In this document: positions 26,961 through 35,776 of the stretch, one piece after another
How the letters are laid out: each line of letters opens with the position of its first letter
Position numbering within the stretch: position 1 is the first letter of the stretch
From: Massilia antarctica
Lineage (GTDB): Bacteria; Pseudomonadota; Gammaproteobacteria; Burkholderiales; Burkholderiaceae_D
NCBI RefSeq assembly: GCF_015689335.1
Contig: NZ_CP065053.1
Location: 5,146,001-5,210,000, forward strand
DNA length: 64,000 nt
Reading direction: 5' to 3'
Made by a program: the position numbers and the translations under genes
The notes under the pieces: model-generated
Told to the model about the DNA's origin: nothing
The model's database searches: none
The model's input: only the letters and a program-made list of their open reading frames with translations

Positions 26961-27240
26961 GGCGGTCAGATGGTCGACGCGAGCATCGTGCAGACGCCGA
27001 AGCGATCGATGAGCAAAAAGGAAAAGGCGCTCGTTGGAGAAGGTGCCATGCCAATCGAGTGGACACCTGCGCAGCGCCGGCAGAAAGATATGGACGCGCG
27101 CTTGACCAAGAAACATGGCAAGTCCTACTTCGGCTACAAGGTATCGGCCAACGCAGACAAGCGTTACAAGCTGGTACGCAAGATCAAGGTCAGCACGGCC
27201 AACGAGCATGACACCCTTCATTTCGAGGAGGTGCGCGACC

Positions 27241-28653
27241 CAATCCACCCAAGTTAGCATTTAATGTGCAATTAGATGATTTATATTTAATATAGGCATA
27301 AAAACACTTGACATCAGTTTGGAAGCGCGGCCGGCAGTGTGAATTTTTGCTTCCACTGCTCGCCATGTCCGTTCTGACCACCTTGTTTCAAGACTTCGCC
27401 GCCCGACTATGCTCGACAGAATTTCTCAACGACGCACGCCATTCCGATCATCCGACTGCGTTTTCACGCTGTCGCAAATTGCCGTTGCCCACGCTGGTTG
27501 CCATCATGCTGACGGGCATGCGCATGAGCATCCAAGCCGAGTTGGACACCTTCTTCGCGCATTTGCGTCACCAAGCTCAGTTGGTCCACGAGGTGTCCGA
27601 ACAGGCGTTCTCTCAAGCACGCGCCAAGCTGTCGCTGACGGCTATCCCCCGGCTCAACGACTGGCTGATCGCGCGCGCCGAGCAGGATCGGTTAGTGCCG
27701 CGCTGGCGCGGTCTTCGCCTGGTCGCAGCCGATGCCTCGACGCTACGTTTCGGTCTGCGCGCTAGTCATGTCAAACGCGCCGCCCTTGCCGATCAAATCC
27801 TGTTCGGCCTGTTTCTGCCGGGTCCCGACCTGATGCTCGCCGCCTCCCTGCACAGCGTCCACGAGCGCGGCGAACGGCAGTTTCTGTTTGAACATCTCGA
27901 CCGGCTTTCCCCGGACGATTTGCTGCTGCTCGATCGCGGCTATCCCTGCCGCTGGCTGGTGGCAGTGTTGAACCAGCGCGCCATCAAGTTCTGCATGCGT
28001 GTCGACAACGACAGCGGCTTCGCCTGCGTACGCGATTTCATGCGCTCAAGCGCGAACGAGCGGATCGTCATACTGCGCGCGCCAGACAAGCAGGACGCGA
28101 TCGACTATGAGTGCCCGCGCAAGCCGCAGCGCGTGCGTCTGGTGCGCAACGTCTCGCCGACTGGCGCGCAGCGCGTTCTGATGACCAACCTGTTCGACGA
28201 CAAGCTCTACCCGGCTGATTGCTTCGGCGAGCTTTACCACCAGCGCTGGGGCATCGAGGAAACATTCAAACGGCTCAAGCATCGCCTCAATTTGGAACAC
28301 GTCACAGGATTGACCCAGCAAGCCGTAGCCCAAGATGTTGCCGCCAAAATCGTCTGCGACAATCTGCAGGCCTTGGTTGCGCTGACCGCCCATGCCGACG
28401 CCGAATTGCCCGCGAACAAACGCATCAACCACGCCTACGCCCACACCGCGCTCAAGCCGTTGATGCCCATCCTGCTGCTTGGAAGCGTGATCGGACGGAA
28501 GATCGGAGCACTGCTACGGGGCGTGCTTGGCTTGATCGCTGGACGGACCTATCGACATCGGGAAAATCTCTCGAAACCACGCAAGCAAGGCCCCAAACCG
28601 CACAAGGCAATGAGTCAGAAAAATTGCTGAAATGGCTTAACTTGGGTGGATTG
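27241..28653 (+). mobile_element. IS4-family insertion sequence (second type), complete
   Basis: A 1413-bp element with 16-bp perfect terminal inverted repeats CAATCCACCCAAGTTA and an exact 10-bp target duplication GTGCGCGACC at 27231-27240 and 28654-28663. It interrupts an IS5-type transposase gene. It is unrelated in its ends to the IS4 element at 4676-5987. Intact ends, duplication and transposase suggest a recent or active element. Confidence 0.94.
27365..28630 (+). CDS. IS4-family DDE transposase
   Basis: About 421 aa from the ATG at 27365; an in-frame TTG at 27308 would add 19 residues. Catalytic Asp in LVAADASTLRF, second Asp in LLLLDRGYPCRWL, and the IS4 Y-x2-R-x3-E-x6-K signature as YHQRWGIEETFKRLK. 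The N-terminal block SVLTTLFQDFAARLCSTEF is characteristic of this transposase subgroup. The frame is intact and stops 23 bp before the right end. Confidence 0.93.
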   Translation: MSVLTTLFQDFAARLCSTEFLNDARHSDHPTAFSRCRKLPLPTLVAIMLTGMRMSIQAELDTFFAHLRHQAQLVHEVSEQAFSQARAKLSLTAIPRLNDWLIARAEQDRLVPRWRGLRLVAADASTLRFGLRASHVKRAALADQILFGLFLPGPDLMLAASLHSVHERGERQFLFEHLDRLSPDDLLLLDRGYPCRWLVAVLNQRAIKFCMRVDNDSGFACVRDFMRSSANERIVILRAPDKQDAIDYECPRKPQRVRLVRNVSPTGAQRVLMTNLFDDKLYPADCFGELYHQRWGIEETFKRLKHRLNLEHVTGLTQQAVAQDVAAKIVCDNLQALVALTAHADAELPANKRINHAYAHTALKPLMPILLLGSVIGRKIGALLRGVLGLIAGRTYRHRENLSKPRKQGPKPHKAMSQKNC

Positions 28654-29146
28654 GTGCGCGACCCCTCGCATACTAATCGCAACGTTGGCGGATAAGGGCT
28701 ACGTCGATGGCGCGCGCGAGGACAGGTTGACACAGCAGGGATGGCGCATGCACATCCAGCGCAAAGGAAGCAAGGACAAGCCAATTTCGGAAACCCAAAA
28801 GCGGCGCAATACGCGCATCGCCAAGACCGCGCCCGGATCGAGCATGTGTTTGCCGGCCTGGCCGAGATGGGCTGCAAGAGCCTGCGCATGATCGGGATGG
28901 CGCGCGCCACGGAGCAGCTCAATTGGAAGGTCGCTCCTTACAATTTGCGGCGCCTGATCTATTTGAAGGAGGCCAAGGTCGAGGCGTTCTGACGCCCGCA
29001 GTCCGTCCGGACTGCGCAAAATGAGGTTCAGCGCCCATCAAATGGGCGGGAAGCAGCTCGATCTGACATTAAAAAACGCATCTGCCGGCATCGCGATCGG
29101 CGATTACGCGGAATTTACCGGTAATTCGAGGTGCCCCTCAGTTCAC

Positions 29147-29314
29147 CTATTTCTTACCCATCTCCCCCATACGACGACGTATGAAATCCGCCGGGCTTTC
29201 TTTACTATTGGGGGAAGGAGACTTTGAAGAAGGTTTGTTAATTTCGGAAACCTCTTTCCGTAACGCGTCAGCACGCTCCTTGCGCTCATCCTTGGAATTG
29301 CTTTTCATAGTCAT
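29147..29314 (-). CDS. Small charged protein of 55 aa
   Basis: Unrecognised by function. Reads MTMKSNSKDERKERADALRK, then a Ser/Pro/Lys-rich middle (KPSSKSPSPNSKESP), and ends DFIRRRMGEMGKK. The ESPADFIRRRM pattern is one I associate with short conserved proteins of Burkholderiales, which supports it being real. A strong Shine-Dalgarno (AAGGGGGA) lies directly before the ATG. It starts 19 bp after the stop of the 279-aa gene on the same strand, so the two form an operon. Highly charged, no membrane segment. Confidence 0.7.
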   Translation of the reverse strand: MTMKSNSKDERKERADALRKEVSEINKPSSKSPSPNSKESPADFIRRRMGEMGKK

Positions 29315-29333
29315 TTCCCCCTTCGTTGTCGCG

Positions 29334-30173
29334 TTAGTGCCCAGAATTCAGACTCTCAATTTGCGCGTGCAACTGCTGCGCACGACTGTAGCCTGATTTG
29401 TCTACCTGTTGCAAACCAGCAGCAGTCAGGAAATTGAGTCCATTTTCACGATGTTGGCGCGTTTCCGGCGTCTTGCTGTAAATTTGGCTACGAATACTTC
29501 CGTTTGCCTGGGTTAGCGGCCCCAAATCGCGGAATGATGGCTTGTTATCGAAATAAACCTCCTGATACCAATGGTCATCCTCCAGGTTTTGCCAACTCAG
29601 GTAGCCACCGGGCAACACTTCTCTGGGTGCAGTGATCGCTCCTGTATAACTATAGCGCACCCCAGCCACCTTCATAGGATCGAAAAAATGCGGTGTGTAG
29701 AAGTCAGATACGGTGATGCCATTAACCGTATAGGCATAAGCCGCGGCTTCGGACGCATCACAAGGCTCGACGAGGAATAGCACGCGCCCTTGCTTTGGCT
29801 TAGGCGACTGGCCAGCAATGACCCGATTGCCGTTAGGATCGCACAGCATTTCTATGCATTCGTGGCTTGCCGTCAGGGACCAAGCAGCGGAGTGTTGAAC
29901 CAATGCGAAAGGCGAGCCGTTCTTATCAAGATGGATGCCTGCTGCGCCTGGGGTATGGATGTCGTCCCGAACGATGATGGGCCAGTAGTCTGCAGGAACG
30001 TCCTCCAAGTCGGCGAAGGAATCAACAGTGGCATTTACCTCCCAGATCGGAGAGAGATCGCGAATGACTTGTTTTTGCAATGCAGAACTAACTTTCAGGA
30101 GTTCCTTCACCTTTACATTCTTTGTCTCCGATACCATTGCCAAATGAATAATCTGTGCGCTCGAACTCATCAT
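29334..30173 (-). CDS. Uncharacterised 279-aa protein with a HECIEMLCDP motif
   Basis: No function recognised. Centrally it has SLTASHECIEMLCDPNGNRV (about residues 100-119); H-E-x-x-E resembles the zinc-binding HExxH/HExxE core of zincins, but the third ligand is not obvious. The rest is rich in aromatic residues (SDFYTPHFFDPMKVAGVRYSY, YLSWQNLEDDHWYQEVYF) and suggests a globular soluble protein without signal peptide. Start ATGATG follows GGGGGG. A TATACT box at 30230-30235 (minus strand) may be its -10. A 55-aa gene follows 19 bp downstream. The operon sits alone among broken insertion sequences, suggesting cargo or a survivor of horizontal transfer. Confidence 0.72.
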   Translation of the reverse strand: MMSSSAQIIHLAMVSETKNVKVKELLKVSSALQKQVIRDLSPIWEVNATVDSFADLEDVPADYWPIIVRDDIHTPGAAGIHLDKNGSPFALVQHSAAWSLTASHECIEMLCDPNGNRVIAGQSPKPKQGRVLFLVEPCDASEAAAYAYTVNGITVSDFYTPHFFDPMKVAGVRYSYTGAITAPREVLPGGYLSWQNLEDDHWYQEVYFDNKPSFRDLGPLTQANGSIRSQIYSKTPETRQHRENGLNFLTAAGLQQVDKSGYSRAQQLHAQIESLNSGH

Positions 30174-30235
30174 GCCCCCCAGTCAGTAAATGTAATAAAA
30201 AATCAATTGTGTGGCCGGTGCCACATTTCAGTATA

Positions 30236-30600
30236 GCCCCGCGAAATGCTAGGAATCTCTTCAATTCTCACGTCCTTGGCGGCCCACAGTACATACTTCG
30301 AGTCATCGAGGTTATGCCGCAGTCTTGATAATTGATGGGATTGCTACCGTCATGTGGGAAGTAAAGGATATTGAAAATAGCGGGCTGAGGAGATCTTTGG
30401 GGAGGTTCCCAATCAAGTCATTGACTTTATGGGTGGCTCAGCGGCCTGCAAAGCCGTTGAAATACGCATAGCATCGTCTTCAATGTTGGAAAAACAACCA
30501 CTTCGCTTATTTGTAACTCGTTAAGCAAGGCGTTGTATGACACGACACTCGAGATACGTTCAAACAACACCCGGCTGCGATGATTTCCCGATTGTCTGAC
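30236..30600. other. Unassigned stretch between the 279-aa gene and IS21 fragment
   Basis: From about 30236 to 30600 I recognise no gene, RNA or repeat. The truncated istA frame runs through 30427-30600 on the minus strand but stops resembling IstA at about 30600, so this is the unrelated DNA at the truncation point. Confidence 0.35.
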
Positions 30601-30945
30601 CTGCACGCCCATCGCCGTCTCGGAGCGCACTTCAGGCTCAACCGGCAGCGTCGGCCGCAGCGAACGCATGAACGCACGCAGCTGGCTCAGCCCGCCCTGG
30701 CAACCGCGCTCGGCGATCTCACGGTGCAACACACTCGCCGGTATCCAGTTCGGCTGCGCCGCCGCCTGCCGCTTCCGCAGATAGGCCTCGTATGGCGCCA
30801 GCTTGCTTGGCCTTTTTACCTTGCGTTCGTATTTCGGTACCGACATCAAAGCCAAGTGCCGCCGCACAGTGTTTACCGCACAGCCCACCTCGGCGGCGAT
30901 CCGCCGCAGACGCAACCCATGCTTGCTCAATAACTGAATTTCCAC
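30427..30945 (-). pseudogene. IS21-family IstA, N-terminal fragment
   Basis: Begins with GTG as VEIQLLSKHGLRLRRIAAEV (helix-turn-helix region), and continues PKYERKVKRPSKLAPYEAYL and PNWIPASVLHREIAERGCQG as IS21 transposases do. Similarity stops at about ETAMGVQV, before the DDE core; the remaining ~65 codons are unrelated. The istB partner gene is absent. The element's terminal repeats are visible just upstream at 31000-31039. Confidence 0.82.
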
Positions 30946-30999
30946 GCACACCTCGTTGGGTTTCAAGGCTGCTCCGCAAAGCAGCCATCTTCTCAAATC

Positions 31000-31039
31000 G
31001 GTGTATCAGTTTTCAATCGCTGCCGTGTATCAGTTTACA
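31000..31039 (-). repeat. IS21-type terminal tandem repeats
   Basis: Two direct repeats (minus strand TGTAAACTGATACAC and TGAAAACTGATACAC) lie about 80 bp before the istA start. Multiple short repeats at the termini are typical of IS21 elements. The outer end at 31039 abuts IS5-type coding sequence, so IS21 inserted in an IS5 transposase gene. Confidence 0.65.
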
Positions 31040-31174
31040 AGCGCTGCTGACAGCGAGGCGCTGCAAGTTGTAGGCAGCGACCTTCCCGTTCAGATGCAGC
31101 GTGGCGCGCGCCAGGCCCATGGAGCGCAACGCCTTGCCGCCCATCTGGGCCATGTTACGGTACGTTGCGCTCAT
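31040..31174 (-). pseudogene. IS5-family transposase, C-terminal fragment
   Basis: Reads MAQMGGKALRSMGLARATLH, then LNGKVAAYNLQRLA, closely paralleling the C-terminus of the other IS5 remnant in this window (AEMGCKSLRMIGMARATEQL). It is cut by the IS21 end at 31039. Only about 45 codons remain. Confidence 0.78.
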
Positions 31175-31225
31175 GGGGTTCTCCGTGGTGCTGCGTCGTT
31201 GTGTTGGCCGGGGCGCTGGACCGGG

Positions 31226-32830
31226 TCAGCCCACGGTCTTCCGGATGGCGGGAGACAGCGCGGCATTGCCGTCGTCCGCCACGTTGCCCTGCGGCCCTGG
31301 CGCATCGGCGTGCCCGTCGTCCTGGGCCGACGGATGCGTCAGAAAGCCGAACACCATCGCGGCCGACAACACGGTGATGCCGCTGAGGATGTAGAGCAGG
31401 ATATGGAAGGCATCGCCATAGCCGTGCACCAGCAGCGATTGTTCGGCGCCGGGCAACAAGGTCAAGGCGTGCGGCAGATCGCCCATCGCCAGGCGCTGCG
31501 CGGCTTCGGGCAAGGCGTGGGCGACATCGGCCACCCCTGCTTCACGCAGGCGCGATTGGGCCAGGCCTGCCAGCATGGCCGCCACGACGGCCAGGGCGAC
31601 GCCTTCACCGGCCACGCGGGTGGTGCTGAAGATGCCCATGGCCATGCCAGCGCGCTCCTTGGGCACCACGCTCACTGCCAGAGCGTCCATCAAGCCCCAG
31701 GGCAAGCTGATGCCCAGGCCGATCACCAGCAGTGGCGCCACCAGTTGCGAGGCGCTCTGGCCCGGCGCGCACTGCGCCAGCCAGGCCAGGCCCGCGGCGG
31801 CCGTCAAGAGCCCGACGCCGCAGATCATGCCGGCCGAGATCCAGCGGGTCATCATGCCGGCCAGGATGGGCACCACCAGCATGGGCGCGGACAAGGCGAT
31901 CATCATGCGGCCCGCCTCCATCGCGCTGTAGCCTTCGATGCCGATGAAGCGCACCGGCAGCAGCACTTGCAGGACGACGTAGGAATACGCCGGCGCCGCC
32001 GCGAGGAACTGGACGCCGATGAAGCGCGGGTAGCGGAACAGGGACAGATCGAGCATGGGCCGCTTGACCATGTTCTCGATCGCCACGAAGGCCAGCAGCA
32101 GCACGGCCGATGCCAACAGCAGGCCGACGACGGCACGATCGCCCCAACCGTTCTCGGGCGCCTTGAGCACCGCATAGGTGAACAGCGTCAAGGCGGCCGT
32201 GAAGCTGATTGCGCCGAGCCAGTCCAGGCCTTGCGCATCCGGATCGCGCGATTCGCGCATGCAGCGCCAGCCCAAGGCCAGCGCCAGCGATGCGATCACG
32301 GTGCCGGTGAGGAACACGGAGCGCCATCCCAGGCTCTCGATCAGGAAGCCCGAGACCACTGGCCCGAAGGCCAGCCCCAGCCCGAAGCTGGTGCCCAGGA
32401 AGCTGAAGGCGCGCGTGCGTTCGTGCCCTTCGAACTCCTGCGCCAGCGCCGCCGCGCCAGCGGAGAAGGCCGCCGCACCGGCCACGCCCTGCAAGGCGCG
32501 CAGCACGTCGAGCCAGAAAATAGTGGGCGCGAACGCCAGGGCCAGTGAGGTGAGCGCGAAGCCGCCCACCCCGAGGATGAAGAGCCGTCGCCGGCCGAAC
32601 TGATCGGCCAGGGCACCGGCCGCCATCAGGCAACTGCCGAAGCTCAGCATGAAGGCATTGGTCACCCAGTTCAGCGCAATGGCGCTGCCGCCCAGGCTCT
32701 GCCCGATGGCTGGTAAGGCCAGCGCGGGCCCTGTGAAGCTCAGCGGCATGGACAGCGCGGCCAGCAGCACCGCGCCCAGGATCAACAGTTTTTGGGCCCG
32801 TGTGCGGGGCTTGGTGTCAGGCGAGTTCAT
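31226..32830 (-). CDS. DHA2-type MFS drug exporter (EmrB/QacA family)
   Basis: A 534-aa inner-membrane antiporter with about 14 predicted transmembrane segments, the DHA2 size and layout. The start region reads KLLILGAVLLAALSMPLSFT, then GGSAIALNWVTNAFMLSFGS, where QacA/EmrB proteins have their W-x-x-x-x-Y/F-x-L motif; the family's motif A is seen as LADQFGRRRLFI (about residues 75-86). Expected to export hydrophobic drugs by proton antiport. No adaptor gene accompanies it. It is divergent from a LysR gene with 136 bp between, likely its regulator. Confidence 0.93.
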   Translation of the reverse strand: MNSPDTKPRTRAQKLLILGAVLLAALSMPLSFTGPALALPAIGQSLGGSAIALNWVTNAFMLSFGSCLMAAGALADQFGRRRLFILGVGGFALTSLALAFAPTIFWLDVLRALQGVAGAAAFSAGAAALAQEFEGHERTRAFSFLGTSFGLGLAFGPVVSGFLIESLGWRSVFLTGTVIASLALALGWRCMRESRDPDAQGLDWLGAISFTAALTLFTYAVLKAPENGWGDRAVVGLLLASAVLLLAFVAIENMVKRPMLDLSLFRYPRFIGVQFLAAAPAYSYVVLQVLLPVRFIGIEGYSAMEAGRMMIALSAPMLVVPILAGMMTRWISAGMICGVGLLTAAAGLAWLAQCAPGQSASQLVAPLLVIGLGISLPWGLMDALAVSVVPKERAGMAMGIFSTTRVAGEGVALAVVAAMLAGLAQSRLREAGVADVAHALPEAAQRLAMGDLPHALTLLPGAEQSLLVHGYGDAFHILLYILSGITVLSAAMVFGFLTHPSAQDDGHADAPGPQGNVADDGNAALSPAIRKTVG

Positions 32831-32966
32831 GTCCAGTTCCTTAGCGTGAACGCATTCACAAATGAAAGAACAAAGGATATGATGTCTTGAATCAATTTAA
32901 AACAAGCCGGCGCTCCGCACAGAGCGGACAAACAGTCGTCAATCGCACCCGACGGAAGGCAAGTAC

Positions 32967-33875
32967 ATGGACCATCTGAGTGGGCTGGCGGTGTTCGTCC
33001 GCGCGGCCGAAACCCGAAGTTATGTCGGCGCCGCCAGGGCGCTGGGACTGTCCCCCTCCGCCATCGGCAAGAGCATCGGCCGGCTGGAGGCCAAGCTGGG
33101 CGTGCGCCTTTTCCATCGCAGCACGCGCAGCATCAACCTCACGGAAGAAGGCATGCAGTTCTTCGAACGCTGCCGCCAGATCCTCGAAGACCTGGACGAC
33201 GCCCAGGCCGCGCTCACGAAAAGCATCGCCGCGCCCCGGGGCCGCCTGCGCATCAGCGTGCCCGCCGCGGGTCATCGGCTGCTGATGCCCGTGCTGCCAT
33301 CCTTCCGCCAAGCCTACCCGGATGTCGAACTGGACATCGACTTCAGCGACCGCCTGGTGGACGTCATCGACGAAGGCTTCGACATGGTGATTCGCAGCGG
33401 CGACCTGACGGACTCGCGTCTTTACGCCCGCCGTCTGTGCTCTTTCCGCTTCAAGCTTTGCGGCTCGCCCGTGTACTTCGCCAAGAACGGCATGCCCATG
33501 CATCCGCAAGATCTCCCCGCCCATCTGTGCCTGCGTTTCAAATACCCGTCGAGCGGCAAGCTGCAGGAATGGCGCCTGAGCGAAGCGGGCGCCGAACTCG
33601 CCGAGCTGCGCGTGCCCACCGCCATGACCTTGGGTAGCATCGAGGCGACATTGAGCGCCGCCATCGGCGGCATGGGCATCGCCTACCTGCCGGACTTCGT
33701 CGTGGAAGACGCCATGAACCACCAATCGCTGCTGACGGCGCTGGAGGAATACAACGTCGTCGACGGCAACTTCTGGATGCTGTGGCCCTCCAATCGCTAC
33801 GTGCTGCCCAAGCTGCGTGTGTGGATCGACCACCTCTCCGGGACCTTGGGCAAGCGCGGCGAGAAGGCGACATGA
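32967..33875 (+). CDS. LysR-family regulator of the divergent exporter
   Basis: A 302-aa protein with the N-terminal winged helix (SYVGAARALGLSPSAIGKSI, about residues 17-36) and a substrate-binding domain opening GRLRISVPAAGHRLLMPVLP. It belongs to the same broad DsdC/CrgA-like subgroup as the LysR at 1902. The divergent arrangement suggests control of the MFS exporter. Its 3' end overlaps the convergent minus-strand frame (from 33797) by 79 bp, because that gene is truncated and reads into it. Confidence 0.93.
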   Translation: MDHLSGLAVFVRAAETRSYVGAARALGLSPSAIGKSIGRLEAKLGVRLFHRSTRSINLTEEGMQFFERCRQILEDLDDAQAALTKSIAAPRGRLRISVPAAGHRLLMPVLPSFRQAYPDVELDIDFSDRLVDVIDEGFDMVIRSGDLTDSRLYARRLCSFRFKLCGSPVYFAKNGMPMHPQDLPAHLCLRFKYPSSGKLQEWRLSEAGAELAELRVPTAMTLGSIEATLSAAIGGMGIAYLPDFVVEDAMNHQSLLTALEEYNVVDGNFWMLWPSNRYVLPKLRVWIDHLSGTLGKRGEKAT

Positions 33876-34699
33876 GCCGCGAGTTTTTGTCCGTTGAGGA
33901 CACTATTTCCGAAATAATACATATTGCCTAATGCACCTTGGGCGTTGGCATCGCCCGGTTCGGTGCGCTTGCTGCTCTGTTTGAAGTTCGAGGCCTCGCT
34001 GGGCTTTTCGCCCTTGTTGGCAGGCGGCACGGTGCAAGTGTCCTTGACGCGGTCAAAGGCATTTTTCGGAGCGGGCAGGGATGGGTTGCCAGTACGCCTG
34101 CGCTCAAGGTAGGCATTGAAACCGGCGAGGGAACCGTCTACCCACTCCTTGGTCGACATGTTTTGGAGCACCGGGCGCATGCAGGAACAAGTGGCACCGA
34201 TATAGGCGTCGAGATCGGTGTATCCGCGGCTTTTCAAAACGCTTGTTATTTTTTCCACAGGCATGTCTTTGAATACGGCGGCAAAAAAATCGTCGCAACC
34301 TGCGGAGAATTTCGCCTTGAAAATGGGCACGCCGCATTCGGCGGCTTTAGTCACCGCAATCTTCAACATAAAATCACGCTGATCGTCGCGGCTGAGCGCC
34401 AATACGTCAGGGGTTAGCGCGTCGCGCAGGGACTGACCCTGGCATGCGCAAATTTCGGGCGTGGTGGCCCATTGCGTCATCATGCGTATCGCCTCGTTGT
34501 TCGACGCCAACTGAGGATTTTGTGCACAGGCACGCACCACGCCTTGCACCATGTCGTCCACTGCCCTTGATTGTGCGAGGGACAGATTCGTCGTCCCGGC
34601 AACGCCGGCAGCAACAGCGGAGCCGGCGCCGAATATACCCAATGCAATTGCGGGAGCCAGCAAGAACAACGCCGCGCGGAAAAGAGATGGGATCTTCAA
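33797..34699 (-). CDS. Secreted Cys-rich protein with a truncated Sel1-type repeat
   Basis: About 300 aa from TTG at 34699, chosen because GGAG lies 8 nt upstream and the signal peptide (KIPSLFRAALFLLAPAIALG to VAAG) begins there. The mature part has seven or more cysteines, some in pairs (ICACQG, TCSCM), and no recognised enzymatic motif. Near the end, GDANAQGALGNMYYFGN is the start of a Sel1/TPR-like repeat; it breaks off at about 33911 and the remaining ~38 codons run into unrelated DNA and the 3' end of the lysR gene. The gene is probably truncated by arrival of the exporter/LysR segment. Confidence 0.65.
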   Translation of the reverse strand: MKIPSLFRAALFLLAPAIALGIFGAGSAVAAGVAGTTNLSLAQSRAVDDMVQGVVRACAQNPQLASNNEAIRMMTQWATTPEICACQGQSLRDALTPDVLALSRDDQRDFMLKIAVTKAAECGVPIFKAKFSAGCDDFFAAVFKDMPVEKITSVLKSRGYTDLDAYIGATCSCMRPVLQNMSTKEWVDGSLAGFNAYLERRRTGNPSLPAPKNAFDRVKDTCTVPPANKGEKPSEASNFKQSSKRTEPGDANAQGALGNMYYFGNSVLNGQKLAAHVAFSPRLPKVPERWSIHTRSLGST

Positions 34700-35243
34700 G
34701 GGTCTTGCTCCGGGTTCGTGATGGCCTTGCACTTCTGGCCGAGGCTGTCGATTGGGCGCTGTCGCATTGAGCAAATTTCACAAAATTTGAGCACATCATG
34801 TAGTGCCTGATTGCGCGCGATCTCCTCGATATTATAGGGAAACGCTGCTGAAAAATACGGGGGTGGAGGTGCAGTGGAGCGGAAAACCCAGCCGCGCGGC
34901 CACGATCGCGGCGCGTCGAGCCGAAGTGGCGACAGTAGCAATGTCCCCCCGACATGGATGACGATCGAGCCGTCCCTGATACATCGCAGCAATGGAGCTA
35001 AGGGGTGTCCTTGAAATATCGCAGCAAATGAAAGCCCCGCGTGAAGCGGGCACGGCCAAGTGCCGACACGGGCGCCGACGGCTTCGACTACCAGCTGGCG
35101 TGTATGACAGCCTAAGTAATCACCAAGTTTTTGTTGTCAAATCCTGATTGTGGCAGATGAGAAGGGCATGCGCATTGCGACGGGAGCCGTGCCGGCACGG
35201 CCGGCGAGGGATATCCTGGCAAGGCACCCGTGCCTGCGCGCCG
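34700..35243. other. 544-bp region without a convincing gene
   Basis: A minus-strand open frame at 34696-34992 (98 codons, ending in CEICSMRQRPIDSLGQKC) overlaps the TTG start of the secreted Cys-rich protein by 4 bp. It could be a coupled small gene, but its N-terminal half is Arg/Pro-rich like a chance frame. Nothing else is recognisable. Confidence 0.3.
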
Positions 35244-35573
35244 TTATCGGCGCTTCCACATCAGATAAAGATCCGAGATTACCGCGATCGCCATCAAAAG
35301 CGTAAACAGATTCGGTTGCGCGCCCGGTTTGTTGACCATCGTCACGAACGAACCGAGCAGCAACACCCAGTAGGTGATGCGATACCCGCGCGACAGCGGA
35401 TACTTGAACTTCTGGCTGCACGCCGGGCAGTTGTACTGCTGAAATCCCAGGAAGGTCTTCTTTGGCGCCCCGCGAAAGGCCTCGTTGCAGTGCGGACAGG
35501 TGACTGGGTGCGTGTCCGCATTCAGGAATGAGACGGGGGGATTTTGTGATTTGGGTGGTTCGTAAGGATTCAT
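35244..35573 (-). CDS. Small membrane protein with a zinc-ribbon
   Basis: 109 aa. Two CxxC pairs, CPHCNEAF and CPACSQKF (about residues 26-55), form a zinc ribbon. They are followed by two hydrophobic segments, ITYWVLLLGSFVTMV and LFTLLMAIAVISDLYLMW, and a basic C-terminus WKRR. The N-terminus NPYEPPKS is Pro-rich, like many DUF-type ribbon-membrane proteins. Function unknown. Monocistronic. Confidence 0.8.
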   Translation of the reverse strand: MNPYEPPKSQNPPVSFLNADTHPVTCPHCNEAFRGAPKKTFLGFQQYNCPACSQKFKYPLSRGYRITYWVLLLGSFVTMVNKPGAQPNLFTLLMAIAVISDLYLMWKRR

Positions 35574-35776
35574 CGTGTCCAGTCGGATGGTAGCGCTACT
35601 GCGGAAAGACTAACAGTATAATCTCGAACAATTCCCATGAGTAACAAAAACCGCAGCTTTACTTATCACCGGTCAGTTCTTGATCTGAATGGTAAAGTTT
35701 TGCAAGTTTGTCTTGCGAAGCGCCGCAGCGTCGCGGGATCAGCCGCAGTCGAGCAAGTAGTTTTGCCCGGAGGGCA

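Larger units (their letters stand above)
26961..28992 (+). pseudogene. IS5-family transposase remnant, split by an IS4-family element
   Basis: The left part (26961-27240) encodes MVDASIVQTPKRSMSKKEKA through KIKVSTANEHDTLHFEEV, the first catalytic Asp region of IS5-type transposases. The right part (28664-28992) resumes with ATLADKGYVDGAREDR (second Asp) and, after another frameshift near 28828, RARIEHVFAGLAEMGCKSLR (Glu region) to the C-terminus KVAPYNLRRLIYLKEAKVEAF. The N-terminus is missing and abuts the IS3 remnant. Dead before or since the IS4 insertion. Confidence 0.87.

Noticed and set aside
34696..34992. 98-codon frame upstream of the secreted Cys-rich gene
   Set aside because: Only the last third looks protein-like; no ribosome-binding site and no recognised family, so it is mentioned but not called.
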